A stretch of DNA of 22,455 nucleotides from DASUGM01 sp036274055 (GTDB lineage Bacteria > Acidobacteriota > Vicinamibacteria > Vicinamibacterales > SCN-69-37), in assembly GCA_036274055.1 (NCBI GenBank), contig DASUGM010000121.1:1-22455 (forward strand), in the 5' to 3' direction. Under the pieces are notes generated by a model, which had not been told where the DNA came from, searched no databases, and was given only the letters and a program-made list of their open reading frames with translations. Shown here piece after piece: positions 21,621-22,455 of the stretch. Position numbers and translations under genes: made by a program. Positions within the stretch are counted from its first letter, which is position 1. Each line of letters begins with the position of its first letter.

Positions 21621-22455
21621 TCGGCGGGCGCGGCCGGCGGCGCGGCGTCGGCGACCGGCGCCCCGAAAATCGCGCGCGACGCGACGTGCCACGCGACGCT
21701 CCATTTCGACGTCGCCAGGCGCCAGACGTCGCCGGCATGCCGGACCAGATAACTCGGGCGCAGGTAGAAGCGCCGCTTGGCGCGGTTGATCGCGTTCATG
21801 ACCACGGATTCGTCCAGGCCGTTGCCGCGCAGCAGGTAGTACGAATACTCCATGCGCGACCAGTCTTCGCTGGCGAGCATGCCGTCGCGCTTGGCCTTTT
21901 CGTAGAGCTGCGTGCCCGGATACGGCACCGCCGGGTAGAAATTGGCGAAGTCCGGATCGAGCTCGACGGCGTACTCGATGGTGCGGTCGAGCGCGGCCGG
22001 CGTCTCGCCGGGATAGCCGAGGATGAAAAACCCGAACGACCGGATTCCGGCGGCGCGCATGTTCTTGAGCGCGGCGCGGATCTTCTGGCCCTCGAGCTTC
22101 TTCATCATGTCCTTGCGGACGTCCTCGGATTCGGTCTCGATGCCGAGCGCCAGCATCCAGCAGCCGGCTTCACGCAGCCGCTTGACGAACGCCGGATCGC
22201 CGAGGTTGTCGGCGCGGGCGTTGCCGAACCACTGCACCGGCAGCTTGCGCGCGATCAGCTCCTCGCAGAAGGCGCTGAAGTTCTTGACGTTCAGCGTCAC
22301 CGTGTCGGCCCACAGATAAAAAAACGTCAGCCCGAACTCGCGATAGCCGCGCTCCATCTCGTCGACCAGCGCTTTGGCCGATTTTTCGCGAAACTTGTGG
22401 GTCTGGTGGATGGGCGCGACACAGAAGTCGCACGAGTACGGACAGCCGCGCGAGG
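21605..22455 (-). CDS. Radical SAM protein (B12-binding-domain type), N-terminus truncated by window edge
   Basis: The frame is open from the window edge (22455) to the TGA at 21605-21607, giving 282 residues. Near the edge, SRGCPYSCDFCVAPIHQTHK contains the complete CxxxCxxC that binds the [4Fe-4S] cluster. LTFFYLWADTVTLNVK, WFGNARADNLGDPAF, LALGIETESEDVRKDM and FGFFILGYPGETPAALDRTI follow. These are the strands of the radical SAM barrel in the B12-binding-domain group, which includes hopanoid (HpnJ/HpnP-like) and methyltransferase enzymes. The N-terminal cobalamin domain, if present, lies beyond the window, so the reaction cannot be named. The tail (DAAPPAAPADQRAA) is low complexity. Confidence 0.9.
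   Translation of the reverse strand, partial: SRGCPYSCDFCVAPIHQTHKFREKSAKALVDEMERGYREFGLTFFYLWADTVTLNVKNFSAFCEELIARKLPVQWFGNARADNLGDPAFVKRLREAGCWMLALGIETESEDVRKDMMKKLEGQKIRAALKNMRAAGIRSFGFFILGYPGETPAALDRTIEYAVELDPDFANFYPAVPYPGTQLYEKAKRDGMLASEDWSRMEYSYYLLRGNGLDESVVMNAINRAKRRFYLRPSYLVRHAGDVWRLATSKWSVAWHVASRAIFGAPVADAAPPAAPADQRAA

Overview
The window most resembles a high-GC member of the Acidobacteriota, possibly a soil lineage of the Vicinamibacteria type. The main clue is a PadR-type regulator overlapping, by a GTGA start/stop, a roughly 890-residue duplicated FtsX/MacB-like permease ending in DPLRALRY. This is the 'acidobacterial duplicated orphan permease' arrangement. High GC, GTG/TTG starts, fused 2-oxoacid dehydrogenase E1 and dense overlapping operons fit, but the lineage is an inference from gene content only. 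No rRNA, tRNA, CRISPR array or insertion sequence was seen.

Left part (1-6542): a truncated metal-dependent amidohydrolase (minus) faces the PadR/permease pair (plus) across a large nested palindrome. Next comes an orphan AAA+ ATPase with an N-terminal winged-helix-like region, preceded by a full-consensus sigma-54 promoter. A second, near-perfect 71-bp inverted repeat separates it from a convergent secreted beta-propeller protein.

Middle (6543-11325): a fused E1 alpha/beta 2-oxoacid (branched-chain type) dehydrogenase and a small cupin diverge from a 29-bp gap in which their -10 elements overlap. A multi-membrane-span GT-C glycosyltransferase and a rhomboid protease form a coupled pair on the minus strand. 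Upstream of them lies a third nested palindrome built of GGGTAC words.

Right part (11326-22455): an envelope-glycan region. One tightly overlapped minus-strand operon runs from 20805 down to 13051: two GT39-like membrane glycosyltransferases, a SAM methyltransferase, a GNAT acyltransferase, a NodB-type deacetylase, a GT4 glycosyltransferase and YqeY. It ends at an intrinsic terminator whose T-tract runs into the TTG start of murJ (lipid II flippase). Diverging from the operon's first gene is a DPM1-like polyprenol-phosphate mannose synthase, the expected sugar donor for the membrane glycosyltransferases. Its 3' end overlaps a truncated radical SAM gene tail-to-tail.

The most unusual theme is three intergenic regions, each a long inverted repeat made of a short degenerate word that reverses polarity at the centre and encloses a smaller hairpin with a 7-8-nt loop. 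The word differs at each site (GATCGGG, ATTGCCG, CGGGTACTT), yet the design is shared. A second theme is -10-like hexamers 7-8 nt from start codons, suggesting leaderless transcripts.
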